DNA from: Heterodera schachtii
Taxonomy: Eukaryota > Nematoda > Chromadorea > Rhabditida > Heteroderidae
Direction of reading: 5' to 3'
Length of the DNA: 64,000 nucleotides
Assembly: GCA_023374025.1 (NCBI GenBank)
Contig: SIJG01000020.1
Coordinates: 1,539,020-1,603,019 of the forward strand
In this document: in pieces, positions 36,901 to 46,835 of the stretch
How positions within the stretch are numbered: the stretch's first letter is position 1
Layout: every line of letters begins with the position of its first letter
Translations under genes and position numbers: made by a program
The notes under the pieces: model-generated
The model's input: the letters and a program-made list of their open reading frames with translations, nothing else
What the model was told of the DNA's origin: nothing
Databases searched by the model: none

Positions 36901-39055
36901 ATAACATTGTTTAAATATCCGTTTTCATAAATGTCATCATTAGCCTTAATGCCACATTGGTCCATTGTTTTGTCATCCTTAAGCTCTTCAGCATTTTCGT
37001 CTTTGAATGAGCTTTTGCTTAGTTTGATCTTTTCTTCGAATTTGGCATTTTTCTCCTTTTTAATCATCGTCTTGATTTTCTCCTTCACTTTTTCCACAGT
37101 ATCCGTGCACTTTACCAAAATGTATCCATAATAACGCTCAGCATAATTAATTTGCTCATATCTCACGAAAATTTTAAATCCATCAGACACGGAAATTGTC
37201 CCGCCCTTTACAAGGCATAACGTGTAAATTGGGCGATGTTCACTAATTTTGTCTAAAATAATGTTTTCTTTCCACGTGTAAATCTTTATTTGTTTTTCGA
37301 GTGGAATGTCAATTCTTTTTGAATTTTTTCTTGCAATTCTTTCAATTTGTCGTCGTATTTCACCTTAACAATGAGGGTTTGTATTGTTTGTGGTTATTGT
37401 GAGGGTAATGAGCAGGGATGCCAAAAATATGTACGAAAAGTAGCCAAAATTAGCGCTTTGATTTTCTCCTTCACTTTTTCCACAGTATCCGTGCCCTTTA
37501 CCATAATGAGTACATAAGCAAACGGCTCAATTTGCTCATATTTTAATATTTTCAATCCTCCCCTTCAATGTTGCCACTAGAGACCGGAAATTTCAAATTT
37601 GCGGATCCCGCTGCGGGATTGGTACTGAAAAATTTTGCGGGACAGGATCCCGCATGTATAAATCCCGCAAATCCCGCATTTAAAATTTGCGGGATCCCGC
37701 GCGGGATTGCGGGATTTTGGAAATTTCAAAAAAATTTAGTATTAAATTTTGAAAAACTCCTAAAAACTAAATACCTTGGCACATTAAAATAGAAATTTTT
37801 TAGACGGCATACGTGAAAAGGGGTTAATGGGTTGGTCAAGATTTTTAAGGGTCAGAGGGTTGGAGAGAGACCGGTGGACAAATTGTTAATGGGATCAATC
37901 CATAAATTTAACGATTTATTTTTAAGTTGTTTTGCTACGCGCTTTTTCAAAAACTTTTCGGGAACAGAGGGTCCGGCGGTGCCGATAGGCGCCGTCGGGA
38001 AAATTTTTTGAAAATTTTGTCAATTTCTTAACTGATTTTGTCCAAAAATGACCAAATATTGCACTTTTGCACTCATTATCTACTGAGTTAATAAGTAAAA
38101 GTCGGTCCGGCGGTGCCGACAGGCGCCGCCGGGAAATTTTTAGCAAAATCTAGGTGAAATTTGAGAGAAAACTTGCTTTAATTTGATTGAATTTGTTAAA
38201 AATTTATTCAAAATATTTGGCATTTTGTCCTTAAAAATTTTCAAAAAAAATCAATAAAATCCCGCAGAATCCCGCACAAAAAGTCAAATTTGCGGACCCA
38301 GCTGCGGGATTTGAACTCAAAATTTTGCGGGACGGGATCCCGCAGGTATAAATCCCGCATTTCCCAAAAATGCGGGATTGCGGATTGGGATCCCGCAAAA
38401 TCCCGCGCGGGATCCCGTCCCGCACCGGTCTCTAGTTGCCACAGTGTCCGTGTTTTTCACATTAATTGGAAAACTTTTCTTACCATACTTTACGTTAATT
38501 TGAAATTCACCCAACGACAAAAGAATGGTTTCCCCGTTTTCAGTTACACATTCTTTCATTGTTTTGGTGTTCTCAAGTGCAAGATCAAATGTGTTGTTGA
38601 GTCTCAGTGTTTGTCCAATCGGACTTTTCCCTGCGGCTTTTCTGATTTCTCCTTCAATGTTGCCACAGTGTCCTTGACGTTTACATGAACGGGATAATTT
38701 ATATTACCATACTTTACGACGATTTGAAATTCATCCAACGACAAAAAAACGATTTGCCCGTCTTTAATTTTGTAAAAGTCCATTGTTTCTACGTCCTCAA
38801 GCACAAGACCAAATGTGTTGTTAGTCTCAGTGTTTGTGCTTGTGGTTTTCTCCCAATAGCCTTTCCGATTTTGTCCTTCAATGTTGCCACAGTGTTTGTG
38901 CCCTCTATGTCATCAATGGTGATTGTTTTCTCGTTTATATTTTCTTCATCTATTTTCACTGTAATTTTCATGCAATCAGTGGGTGATGGCATTATCATTA
39001 GCACAAACATTGTCATTAGACCAGCAGCAGTGATGCCAACGGAGAACAGTGCCAT
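36861..39055 (-). pseudogene. Secreted multi-Ubl gene B, interrupted by a MITE
   Basis: It starts MALFSVGITAAGLMTMFVLM, a leader shared with gene D, then diverged Ubl units in series. Each has a beta1-type strand (MKITVKI, FQIVVKYG, FQINVKYG, FKIFVRYE) and the core word DTVATLK or DTVEKVKEKIK. At least five units or parts can be recognised. One ends YTLCLVKGG, recalling the ubiquitin C-terminal LRLRGG, directly before the next unit. Reading is broken by a frameshift near 38820-38830, another near 38650, one near 37300-37315, and by a hAT-type element inserted in the codons for DTVAT of the third unit. The frame resumes after stop TGA at 36861. Without the insertion the body is about 1.3 kb. 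Pseudogene is the simplest reading; some single-base shifts could be assembly errors, but the 857-bp insertion cannot. Confidence 0.7.
37570..38442. mobile_element. 857-bp hAT-type element inside the multi-Ubl gene
   Basis: The element is 37578-38434, with perfect GTTGCCAC duplications (37570-37577 and 38435-38442). The duplicated bases are coding sequence of the Ubl core. The ends are TAGAGACCGG and CCGGTCTCTA. The subterminal DNA is iterated TGCGGGATCCCGC words. Two GC-rich hairpin words lie at 37973-37998 and 38107-38132. It has no transposase. Confidence 0.9.
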
Positions 39056-39245
39056 TTTTGGCGAGAATTTAGTTGCAATCTAAGGAATGGAAGGATGTAA
39101 TTAGCGATGGAAGTGGGCGATGTGAGGGACTGTTACTTCACCAGTGTCAAGGGACGGCTTTTATGGGGCAAATTTCTACTCAAAAAATGTATTATGTGTC
39201 AGTTTAGTGATTACTTTCTACGGCACAATTCTACTTTCTACTCAT
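39056..39245 (-). promoter_or_regulatory. Ubl-family promoter module, gene B
   Basis: The shared block TTCACCAGTGTCAAGGGACG is followed on the minus strand by CATAAAAG (39158-39165), 103 bp before the ATG. Further upstream are the conserved words GTGATTACTTTCTACGGC and TTCTACTTTCTACTCA. Confidence 0.65.
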
Positions 39246-40761
39246 TGTGTTTTTGGAAAAAATAGATCCAAATAGGTTTTTTTTTTAATTTTAGGAACAA
39301 GACGGAACTGACCCCTACCGGACCCGGATATCCTGTTTTTCCAAATCCCGGACCCGGTTTTTTAAATCCAATTCCCCGTACCCGACCCAGTAGGTCCGGG
39401 TCCAAACACTGGTAAGAATGAGGTTCTGGGTCAAATTGTTGACCAAAGTTGAAGGAAAGAAAGATTTTAAAAATAAATTAATATTTGCCTTAAAAACAAA
39501 AAATTTTTGCTCCTGTGACCTAGTGGTTAATCTCTTGGTTTCTGTTCCTTCTTTATTCAGGTTCAATTCCATGGTTGATCGATTCTTAAAAAAGTGCAAA
39601 AATCAAAAATCTGATTTTTCCTATGATTTTTATCAAATTTCTTAAATTATAAATAGGTTAAAATTTAATTAAGTTGATGCTTAAATACACATTCTTTTTT
39701 TAGATCTCGAATTTTTAAATAAAATCATTAAACTTTCAATGGCGCCTATAAATTTTACAAAATAAAACCTAATCATAGGCCTAGGCCCAAGCAATTTAAA
39801 AAATTCTAAGTAATATGGTTAATGATTTTATTTTAAATTAGGTAAATTTTAATTATTTTTGTTCAAGATCTAAAAAATTTTAGAAAAAAGTGTATTTAAG
39901 CATTAGTTTAACTAAATTTTAACATATTTATAATTTTAAAAATTTGACAAAAATCATATGAAAAATCAGATTTTTGGTTTTTGCACTTTTTAGAAATCGA
40001 CATAGTACCTTCAATTCATTCTCATAGCAGTCTCTTTTGAACCTTTTTTAGTCACTATCGTTTCGTCACCGTTCAGTTCGTCACTGAGACATAATTTTTT
40101 TTTTAAATTTGGCTAATTTCAATAAATTTTCTTTTGGAATAGTTTTTTTAAAATTCTCTAAAAATTATTCCTGGGTAAGAGTACCACCGGTGGTAGCCCC
40201 TTTTTCGAAAAATTTTTTGAGATTTTAAAAAGTCGAAAAGGAGGTTTTTAAGATTTTCGAGGTCGCTGATCACGAATTTGACTCTTGTCGAAATGATAGG
40301 TAACCAACAATTTAGCTCAAAAAATCAGTTAACAAATCAAATTAAAAATGACACAAAATTCCCTGGGGCGCCTAAGTCTAAGCTTTTATTTTCAAGAAAA
40401 ACAATTTAAAAATAGATATTTTTTGGGTTTTCCAGGACCTGGTTGGATCCGGCAACACCTGGACCCGGCCAGCCCTACTAATAACTCGAAAAGTAGCTTG
40501 ACAAACACAAAAAAAAACTTGTTTTTCATGTATTTCAGACCATAGGGAGCTCAGAAAAAAAAAGGTAAGAATCTAAAAATATCATCCCAGTGATAGTTAA
40601 TTAAGTGATAACTTTTATTCAGTGTTATTTTACTTAAATAATAATAAAGAAATGCGTCAATGGATGTAAATCCATAAATCATAAGCAAATGAAATGAAAT
40701 GCAATCTTATAAATGAATTGGTAAAAAAATTAATAAAATTGTAATAATATTTTAAATTATA
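39246..40761. other. AT-rich DNA with repeat remnants, no gene
   Basis: Holds a GGACCCGG-rich stretch (39300-39415), a tRNA-like remnant (39510-39575: TGACCTAGTGGTTAA as A-box, GGTTCAATTCC as B-box) without a closed cloverleaf, short CGTTTCGTCACC words (40060-40090) also used as ends by the element at 60368-61673, and one dispersed GGTGGTTGTTAAGC-type copy near 40485-40550. No coding region is supported. Confidence 0.45.
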
Positions 40762-41321
40762 CTAATCACTAGGGCTTCCATTTTTAGGCAAATGCCTAAA
40801 ATTTCTGCGCACTTAATACGCTTAGATAAGCACGAAAAAGGCATTTTCCGCTTGGTTTGGGGTGTCTACGATGACTTTTATAATGCCTAACTTTGCCTAT
40901 TTCGGGGTTTTTGTGCCTAACTTGCCTATTTTAGGGTTTTTGAAAAAATCCTTAACAAAAATGCAATAAAAACGAAAAATGCACCCCTAAGAAATGACCC
41001 AAAAAAGATTTAAGAAAATACACCCTTAAGAATTGAAAAATTTTCAAAAAAATAATCCCAAATTTTAAATTTTTTTTCTCAATAAAAATTTTTGATTTAA
41101 AATTTGTCCTTATCTGGAAAAAACTTTTAATTATTTAATAATTTCATTTAAAATTTGAAAGATTTAAATTTTTACTTGTTTTGCTGCCTAAAAAACGTTA
41201 ATAAAAAATTTTTTTTGCCTATTTTTGTGCCTATTTAATGCCTATTTTGCAATTTTTTCTGCCTTTTTAGGTGCCTATTTCGCGATTTTTTGTGCCTAAA
41301 AATGGAAGCCCTACTAATCAC
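40762..41321. mobile_element. 544-bp hAT-type MITE
   Basis: The element is 40770-41313, with perfect CTAATCAC duplications. The ends are TAGGGCTTCCATTTTTAGGC and GCCTAAAAATGGAAGCCCTA. The interior is largely iterated TTTTGCCTA words. No ORF. Confidence 0.85.
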
Positions 41322-42190
41322 GGTTAGCCAATGAAAATTTTCGGTTGTTCCTCCCCGTGCTTCCGGTCCCTGATCCTCTACATTTTGGAGTTTGGTGCTC
41401 GACCCCGATCCCGGACCTACCCTCCCCGACAATCCCCGGCATGCATTCCCCGATGGGGAGCGGGAAGAAAATAGATTTTCATATTTATGCCTAAATTCAA
41501 GTAGGATAATTTTGAATTATTTTTATCTACATATGTTGTCAAAAAAAATAAATAGAAAATTACTCTAAAATTCTTAAATTCTTTGAATTCCAGAAAAAAT
41601 AACTTCATAATTTGCTAATGTACAAATTCTGAATTAAGATTTTCTTAAAATTTTTAGCAATAATCAAATCGGCATGAAATAAGTGCTAATTAACCAAAAT
41701 AGATAATATTTTAACTTGTTTATAATTCGCGCTATTCGAAAACTCAATTTTTCTGCTTCTATCATAAAGCCAATCGGGGAATTTGCTTAAATGAAAACAA
41801 ATTCAAAAAGGGAAGGAAAAACTTTGACGCTAAACGCTAAATTGATAGATGATAGTGATAGAGGTGGATAAATGGAGCCCCGACTTTTGCGTCTATGTCC
41901 AAAATCGGATTCAAAGTTGAATTTTTTCATCCTTGATCGCCGAAACGGCATTAAATTAAGGAAACCTTGTCTTCTAGTTTATTAGGAACATTAAATCTTT
42001 GTTTGAAAATTTTATTACAAATGATCGGATACAATCACTTTCAATCGCTTATTTAAAGCTGTTTAGGCGATCAGGGATTGAAAAAACTTATATTTGGAAC
42101 CCGATTTTGAAAAAAATTGATAAAAAAAAAAGAAAAATCCAATGGTCGTAAGCACAACGGAAAATTTTGTTCATCTTCTTTTGGTTGCAT
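41322..42190. other. AT-rich DNA downstream of Ubl gene D
   Basis: It includes a CCCGATCCCGGACC-rich tail (41340-41460) and otherwise AT-rich DNA. The 3' UTR of gene D would begin here on the minus strand. No poly(A) signal close to the stop codon is obvious; the nearest minus-strand AATAAA is near 42008. Confidence 0.35.
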
Positions 42191-42892
42191 TCATTGCTCT
42201 TCTTCATCTTCATCCGAAAGATCTTCCTCAGTGCTATCATCTTCAACAGACGAAAGATCTTCCTCAATGCCATCATCTTCACGCCAAGATATCCATCCAT
42301 CTTCCTCAATGCCATAATCACCGATTGTTTGGTTTTCATCAATTATCGGAACATACTCTTGGGAATTCCAATATTGCAATTTTATATCGCCGGATTGGAT
42401 GTGCAATTGCCCAATTATGCTCTCCTCGATCTTCTCCTTTATCCGCTCCTTCACAGTTGCAATTGTTTCCGAGGCTTTCACATGAACCAAGCCCAAGCCT
42501 CCCCATCTATGATGATGAGTAAACCAAACTGGAAACAATCCATTCAATGCCAAGAAAACGGTCGCATTATTTCTAATGCCATAATCTTTCAACCATTCTT
42601 CGTCGTTGATAAGCGGCACATTACCATGTGCTGTTTGCCATATAAGCAATTGGCCTTCAGATCGAATGCCATTCGGTCCTCCAATTTTGTTTTTCTTAGT
42701 ATAAGACTCAATGTTCCACTTCAACCCTTTTACTTTGTTCATTTTATTCACCTCAATGCGGAACTTTATGTCACCATATTCCACATTAATTTTGATGCCA
42801 TCAGTGGATGATGGCATTATCAGCAGCATAAACATTGTGATTAGCCCAGCTGAAATGCCAACGGAGAACAGGGCATTGCCAAAATATTTCAT
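42191..42892 (-). CDS. Secreted or membrane-anchored double Ubl protein (gene D), intact
   Basis: A single-exon ORF of 233 codons with no frame damage. Residues about 6-27 (NALFSVGISAGLITMFMLL, then IMPSSTDG) form a hydrophobic leader, a signal peptide or signal anchor. Two diverged ubiquitin-fold units follow: about 30-115 (IKINVEYGDIKFRIEV; PLINDEEWLKDYGI; ATVFLAL) and about 118-200 (LVHVKASETIATVKERIKEK; IIDENQTIGDYGI). TIATVKERIKEKI matches the ubiquitin helix-1 position and the DYGI words match its LSDYNI. The tail (about 205-233) is highly acidic (SVEDDSTEEDLSDEDEEEQ). There is no C-terminal Gly-Gly, so conjugation is unlikely and binding mimicry is more plausible. Cyst nematodes are known to secrete ubiquitin-extension effectors, but those carry near-canonical ubiquitin, unlike this. 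Function unproven. Confidence 0.8.
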   Translation of the reverse strand: MKYFGNALFSVGISAGLITMFMLLIMPSSTDGIKINVEYGDIKFRIEVNKMNKVKGLKWNIESYTKKNKIGGPNGIRSEGQLLIWQTAHGNVPLINDEEWLKDYGIRNNATVFLALNGLFPVWFTHHHRWGGLGLVHVKASETIATVKERIKEKIEESIIGQLHIQSGDIKLQYWNSQEYVPIIDENQTIGDYGIEEDGWISWREDDGIEEDLSSVEDDSTEEDLSDEDEEEQ

Positions 42893-43195
42893 TGGGAGAG
42901 ATTTGCTGAAAGGAATTGGAGTGTATAATTAGTTAATGTTAGGGATGTGGGGTGACTCTGTTACTTCACCACTGCCAAGGGACGGCTTTTATGGGGCAAA
43001 ATTCTACTCTGTATACATATATATATATTTGTCAATCTAATGATCACTTTCTGCGGCGCAATTCTACTTTCTGCTCACTTTAAGTGATCCTTCCCTTTAC
43101 CCAAAGTGCCAATGAATGAATTATAAAGAAATGGGCCAATGAGTGTAAAACAAAAATTTCAAAAAAGTAAAGTAATTTTAAAGCCTTATTATTAG
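42893..43195 (-). promoter_or_regulatory. Ubl-family promoter module, gene D
   Basis: On the minus strand CATAAAAG (42986-42993) lies 94 bp before the ATG, preceded by the shared block around TTCACCACTGCCAAGGGACG. Further upstream are ATGATCACTTTCTGCGGC and TTCTACTTTCTGCTCACT. The whole region is duplicated at 35958-36235. Confidence 0.65.
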
Positions 43196-44099
43196 GGATG
43201 ATATTTTTAGGTTTTTCCTGTTTTTCTGAGTTTCCAGTGGCCTGAAAACATGTTTTTTTTTTTGTTGGTGGTTGTTAAGCTATTTTTCGAGTTATTAGAG
43301 CCTTTCCGAGGTGTTTATTCGGTTAATGGAAAAAATTTCATTAAATGTGTAGGGATGTCAATTTTATGTAAGTACATATTTTTTTCCCTGGCTTCTCCAT
43401 GCTCTAAATAGCAGGAAAAACATTTTCTTTTTTGTTTTTGCGAACAAAAATTGGGACTTTTATTTACATATTTTTATATATTTCGGGATTTTATATATAT
43501 TTTACATATTTCGGGGTTTTATACATATTTGGTACTTATGTTGGACTTTTTTCTTATTTATTTTCATTTTTTTAATATATTTTGAGGATTTTTTACAGAA
43601 ATTTTTGGAAATCCTCAAAAAAATCCAAAAAAATTCAAAATTTCGGCAAATTTTTCATTTTTTTACATACCTATTCTGAGAATTTTTGAAAATTTATAGA
43701 AATTTCTTGTGAAAAAATAAAAAAACCTTTTTTTTTTGAAAATATACCCCTAAAAATAGCAAAAATTAATTTTTAAAATCTGAAAATGTGATTCTAAACC
43801 TATTTAGGTCATTTTATGGTATTTTGTGGCTATTTAACCCTTTACCAAAATTTTTTTCGAAAAAATAACTTTTAAAAAAATTTTATTTACATATTTTCGT
43901 AAATATTTTGAGTTTTTATACATATTTCTTACATATTTCGGGATTTTTTTTTACATATTTTTGTACATATTTTGACCGCTTTTTGTAAATTCAAGCAAAA
44001 TTTGCGATTTTGAGCCAGTTTTTTTTATGAAAAATCGGTTTTTTTGGGGAGCCGGCGCCACCAGTGAAAAATAAAAAAAATTTGAGTGTTATTTTTCAT
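43196..44099. repeat. Truncated ATATGTA-type MITE and dispersed repeat
   Basis: A dispersed GGCCTGAAAAC copy (43230-43300) is followed by TAGGGATGTCAATTTTATGT at about 43343 and long runs of TTTACATATTT words, related to the complete element at 32676-33238. No right end is visible. No gene. Confidence 0.5.
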
Positions 44100-44360
44100 A
44101 ATTGGGGGAAATTAATGGCAATTTGAAGGAATAAGGGAGGGGTAATTAGGAATGAAAATGGGAGATGAGAGGACTGTTGCTTCACCACTGTCAAAGGGCA
44201 GCCTTTTATGGGGCAGAGTTTTAATAAATTATTGAATTAGAAATTAAGTGATCACTTTATTTAGCGCTGTTATAGTGATTTATTGAAGAAGAATAAGTGA
44301 TCACGTTGATTTAGCATTATTATTGTGATTATTGAATTAAAAATTAAGTGATCACTAGGG
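44100..44360 (-). promoter_or_regulatory. Second orphan Ubl-family promoter
   Basis: Nearly identical to the gene A promoter and 5' UTR (GGGGAAATTAATGGCAATTT, TTCACCACTGTCAAAGGGCA, CATAAAAG at 44203-44210 minus strand) and followed upstream by about three 52-bp GTGATCAC units. Downstream, where the leader codons should be, sequence identity stops near 44100 and MITE-like AT-rich DNA begins. Confidence 0.65.
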
Positions 44361-45793
44361 CGGGGAATTATATGGAAATCCATATTTTTTTCCTGGACTG
44401 TGGGAGGCATGAAACGCACGAAAAACATGTTTTTAGCTTGATTAGAAGCTTCTAGGATGGATTTCTATATCCATATTTTTATATATTTCGCGATTTATGT
44501 CCATATTTCCATATTTGTCCATATTTGGCATTTTTATCCATATTTTATAAATGATCATTTTGTTCGTCACACATCTGGTTTCTCCACCAATAATTGTATT
44601 TTATAGCATTTAAATTATTTAAAGAATTACGTCAATTGATGGAAATAGTAAATCATAAAAAATGTAAAAGCAATATGAAAATAATATTTTATAAAATGAA
44701 TTGATCAATAAAAGTAATAAATTGACAATAATATTATGAATTTTTGTATATCAGAGGTAATAGTTGCTGGATATTCCGGGGCGCGAAAAAAGCTGGGATT
44801 TGGGGGATGTCACGGAACATCTTGCTGCTGTGTATCAAACTGCGGAGCAAAATTGGACACGGAGATAGAATTCATAGTGTGCCGTTTTTTTTTTGCATTT
44901 TGTAGCAAATTTTGTTTCTTTTTCTGTCCATCATAATAATCTTTAACGAGAAAATTTTCCAGCCCCTACAGAATTTTTTCTGAAAATTTCCCTGTTTATT
45001 TTGTGGTACTGATTTCACCATGAACAAATAAAATTTTGCTCTTTTTTTCGCAACCGACAAATTTATTCGTTTAAAAAATAAATAAATTTAACTGATTTAG
45101 AAAACTTATAAATTGCGTAAGAATGATCATTGATCATTATTAAATATAAGACATAATTTTCTCTTTTTTACGTTTTTTTAAAATTTTATTATTGTTCCTC
45201 TTTAGGGGTCCTATGAGGCGGGGGTCTGCGGTTCAAATCCACTTGGCTGCTCGCTTCTTTTTAGCACAGCCTAACTCCAAAATTCAATTAAATAACCTAA
45301 AAAACCCACCCAATTATCGATAAATAAAGTAAATCCTAAAAATTGCATTTTGGTCTTAATTTAAAAAAAATGAAATTAACTAAAAAAATTTCCGGTGGAG
45401 ATTTCGGAACCACCTCCTTAATCCGTCATACTGAGGTCAAAAAAGGCCGTATTTGGCGTAATCCGTAATTTTCAAAAATCTTTTTTTATTTAAAAATTTT
45501 TATTTAAAAAAGTCAAATCTAAAAATTGGTTAAGAGTAATTTATGATCAGAATAAAGCTTTGCATCATTTTTTGAGGCAAAAAAAGGGCCGAAACCGTGA
45601 GAAAAATAGCAAAAATAGGGGCAAAATGGCAGATTAAGAGACTGTGGTCGAAAATTCACAAAATATTTCATTAATTTTCAATGATCACACCTTTTAGAAG
45701 CTTTTTACAACAAAATTAAAAAGATGTCCTGCAAATAAATTATAATTTGAGTCGTGAAAATTCATTCTTTTTGGATTTTTAGGGTTCATTTTG
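44361..45793. other. AT-rich repeat-derived DNA, no gene
   Basis: Begins with TAGGGCGGGGAATTATATGG and iterated TCCATATTT words (possible hAT-type end with no partner). It includes a TGS1-flank-like piece (45020-45075) and the second copy of the tRNA-derived repeat (45205-45330, B-box GGTTCAAATCC). No ORF looks coding. Confidence 0.45.
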
Positions 45794-46289
45794 GAAATTG
45801 TGGCTCTTGTGCAGTTTAGGCCCCATACACAAAAATTTTTACATTTTAGAACAAAAGAAGCCAATCTATAGGTTTTCGGGGTCGCTGATCAAGAATCCGG
45901 CATCCATTCCGGCCAATTCCAAATCCCGGACACGAACTCGAACAAGAAGTCGAAAAATTAAAATTTTCCGATTCTATATTTTTAGTCTAAAAATGGTTTA
46001 AATGATTTTTAATTGAAGCACTGATGACTTTCAGTTCGTTTCCGTGCATTTAAACAAAGTTGACCAATTTTCCATGCATTTAAACAAAGTTGACCAATAA
46101 TATGAAAACCAAAAATTTTAATTTTCGACTTTTTGTTCGAATTCGAGTCCGGGATTTGGAATTGGACGAAATGAATACCGGATTCGCGATCAGCGACCAC
46201 GAAAACCTATAGATTGGCATATTTTATTCTGAAATGTAAAAAAAAAATTTTTTGTATATGGGCCTAAACTGCACAAGAGCCGGAATTGT
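45794..46289. mobile_element. 480-bp foldback MITE with GGC ends
   Basis: The element is 45802-46281. Its arms of about 170 bp are inverted copies, beginning GGCTCTTGTGCAGTTTAGGC. The flanks GAAATTGT and GGAATTGT match in 7 of 8 bases. A 2-copy direct repeat (TGCATTTAAACAAAGTTGAC) lies between the arms. Confidence 0.8.
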
Positions 46290-46835
46290 GAAGGGGTCCC
46301 GGAGCAAAAATTTTCAGAATTTTTAAATTTTTGTTAAAAAATAGACAAATTTTTAGGCAATTCCTCTTTTCTCCTTCGTTAGCCTCCCACCCCTTTTCTT
46401 GTATGTTCATAATAGATGCAGGAAATCTCTATTTGTTAACAGTAAAAATAGAGAGCAATATTGGCAAAAAAAAATAATCAAAAACTTTTTTGGGAATATT
46501 TTCAGAAAATATTCAAAAATAAGACAATTTATACCTTTTTAGAAATCTTAGGTGTATTCTAAAAACCGAAAAACTGGGTTTCGGTTCGGTTAAACGAGTG
46601 TGACAAACCATCTCAAATTATCAGTTTTATATTCATTTTTTCCATTTTATGCTGATCATAGAAAATTTTTGTATTGTTTTACTTTCTCTTGCGACAAATT
46701 TTGTCCCATTTAATAATTTATAAGCAAAAAACAAAACAAAAATCTTTGGGATAGAAAAATGAACAAAAATGAATAGAAAATAGAAAAATGATATAAAAAT
46801 TATATGAGAAAAAAGGCCCATTAAAAACAGCTCGT
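46290..46835. other. 3' flank of SKI2, partly a TGS1-flank copy
   Basis: AT-rich DNA with no gene. 46595-46830 resembles the TGS1 3' flank (ACTTTCTCTTGCGACAAATTT, ATTTAATAATTTATAAGC, ATGAGAAAAAAGGC) in plus orientation and abuts the SKI2 stop codon. Confidence 0.5.

Noticed and set aside
42142..42811. Plus-strand ORFs of 126 and 214 residues
   Set aside because: Opposite strand of the intact Ubl gene, which has a leader, promoter and family members.
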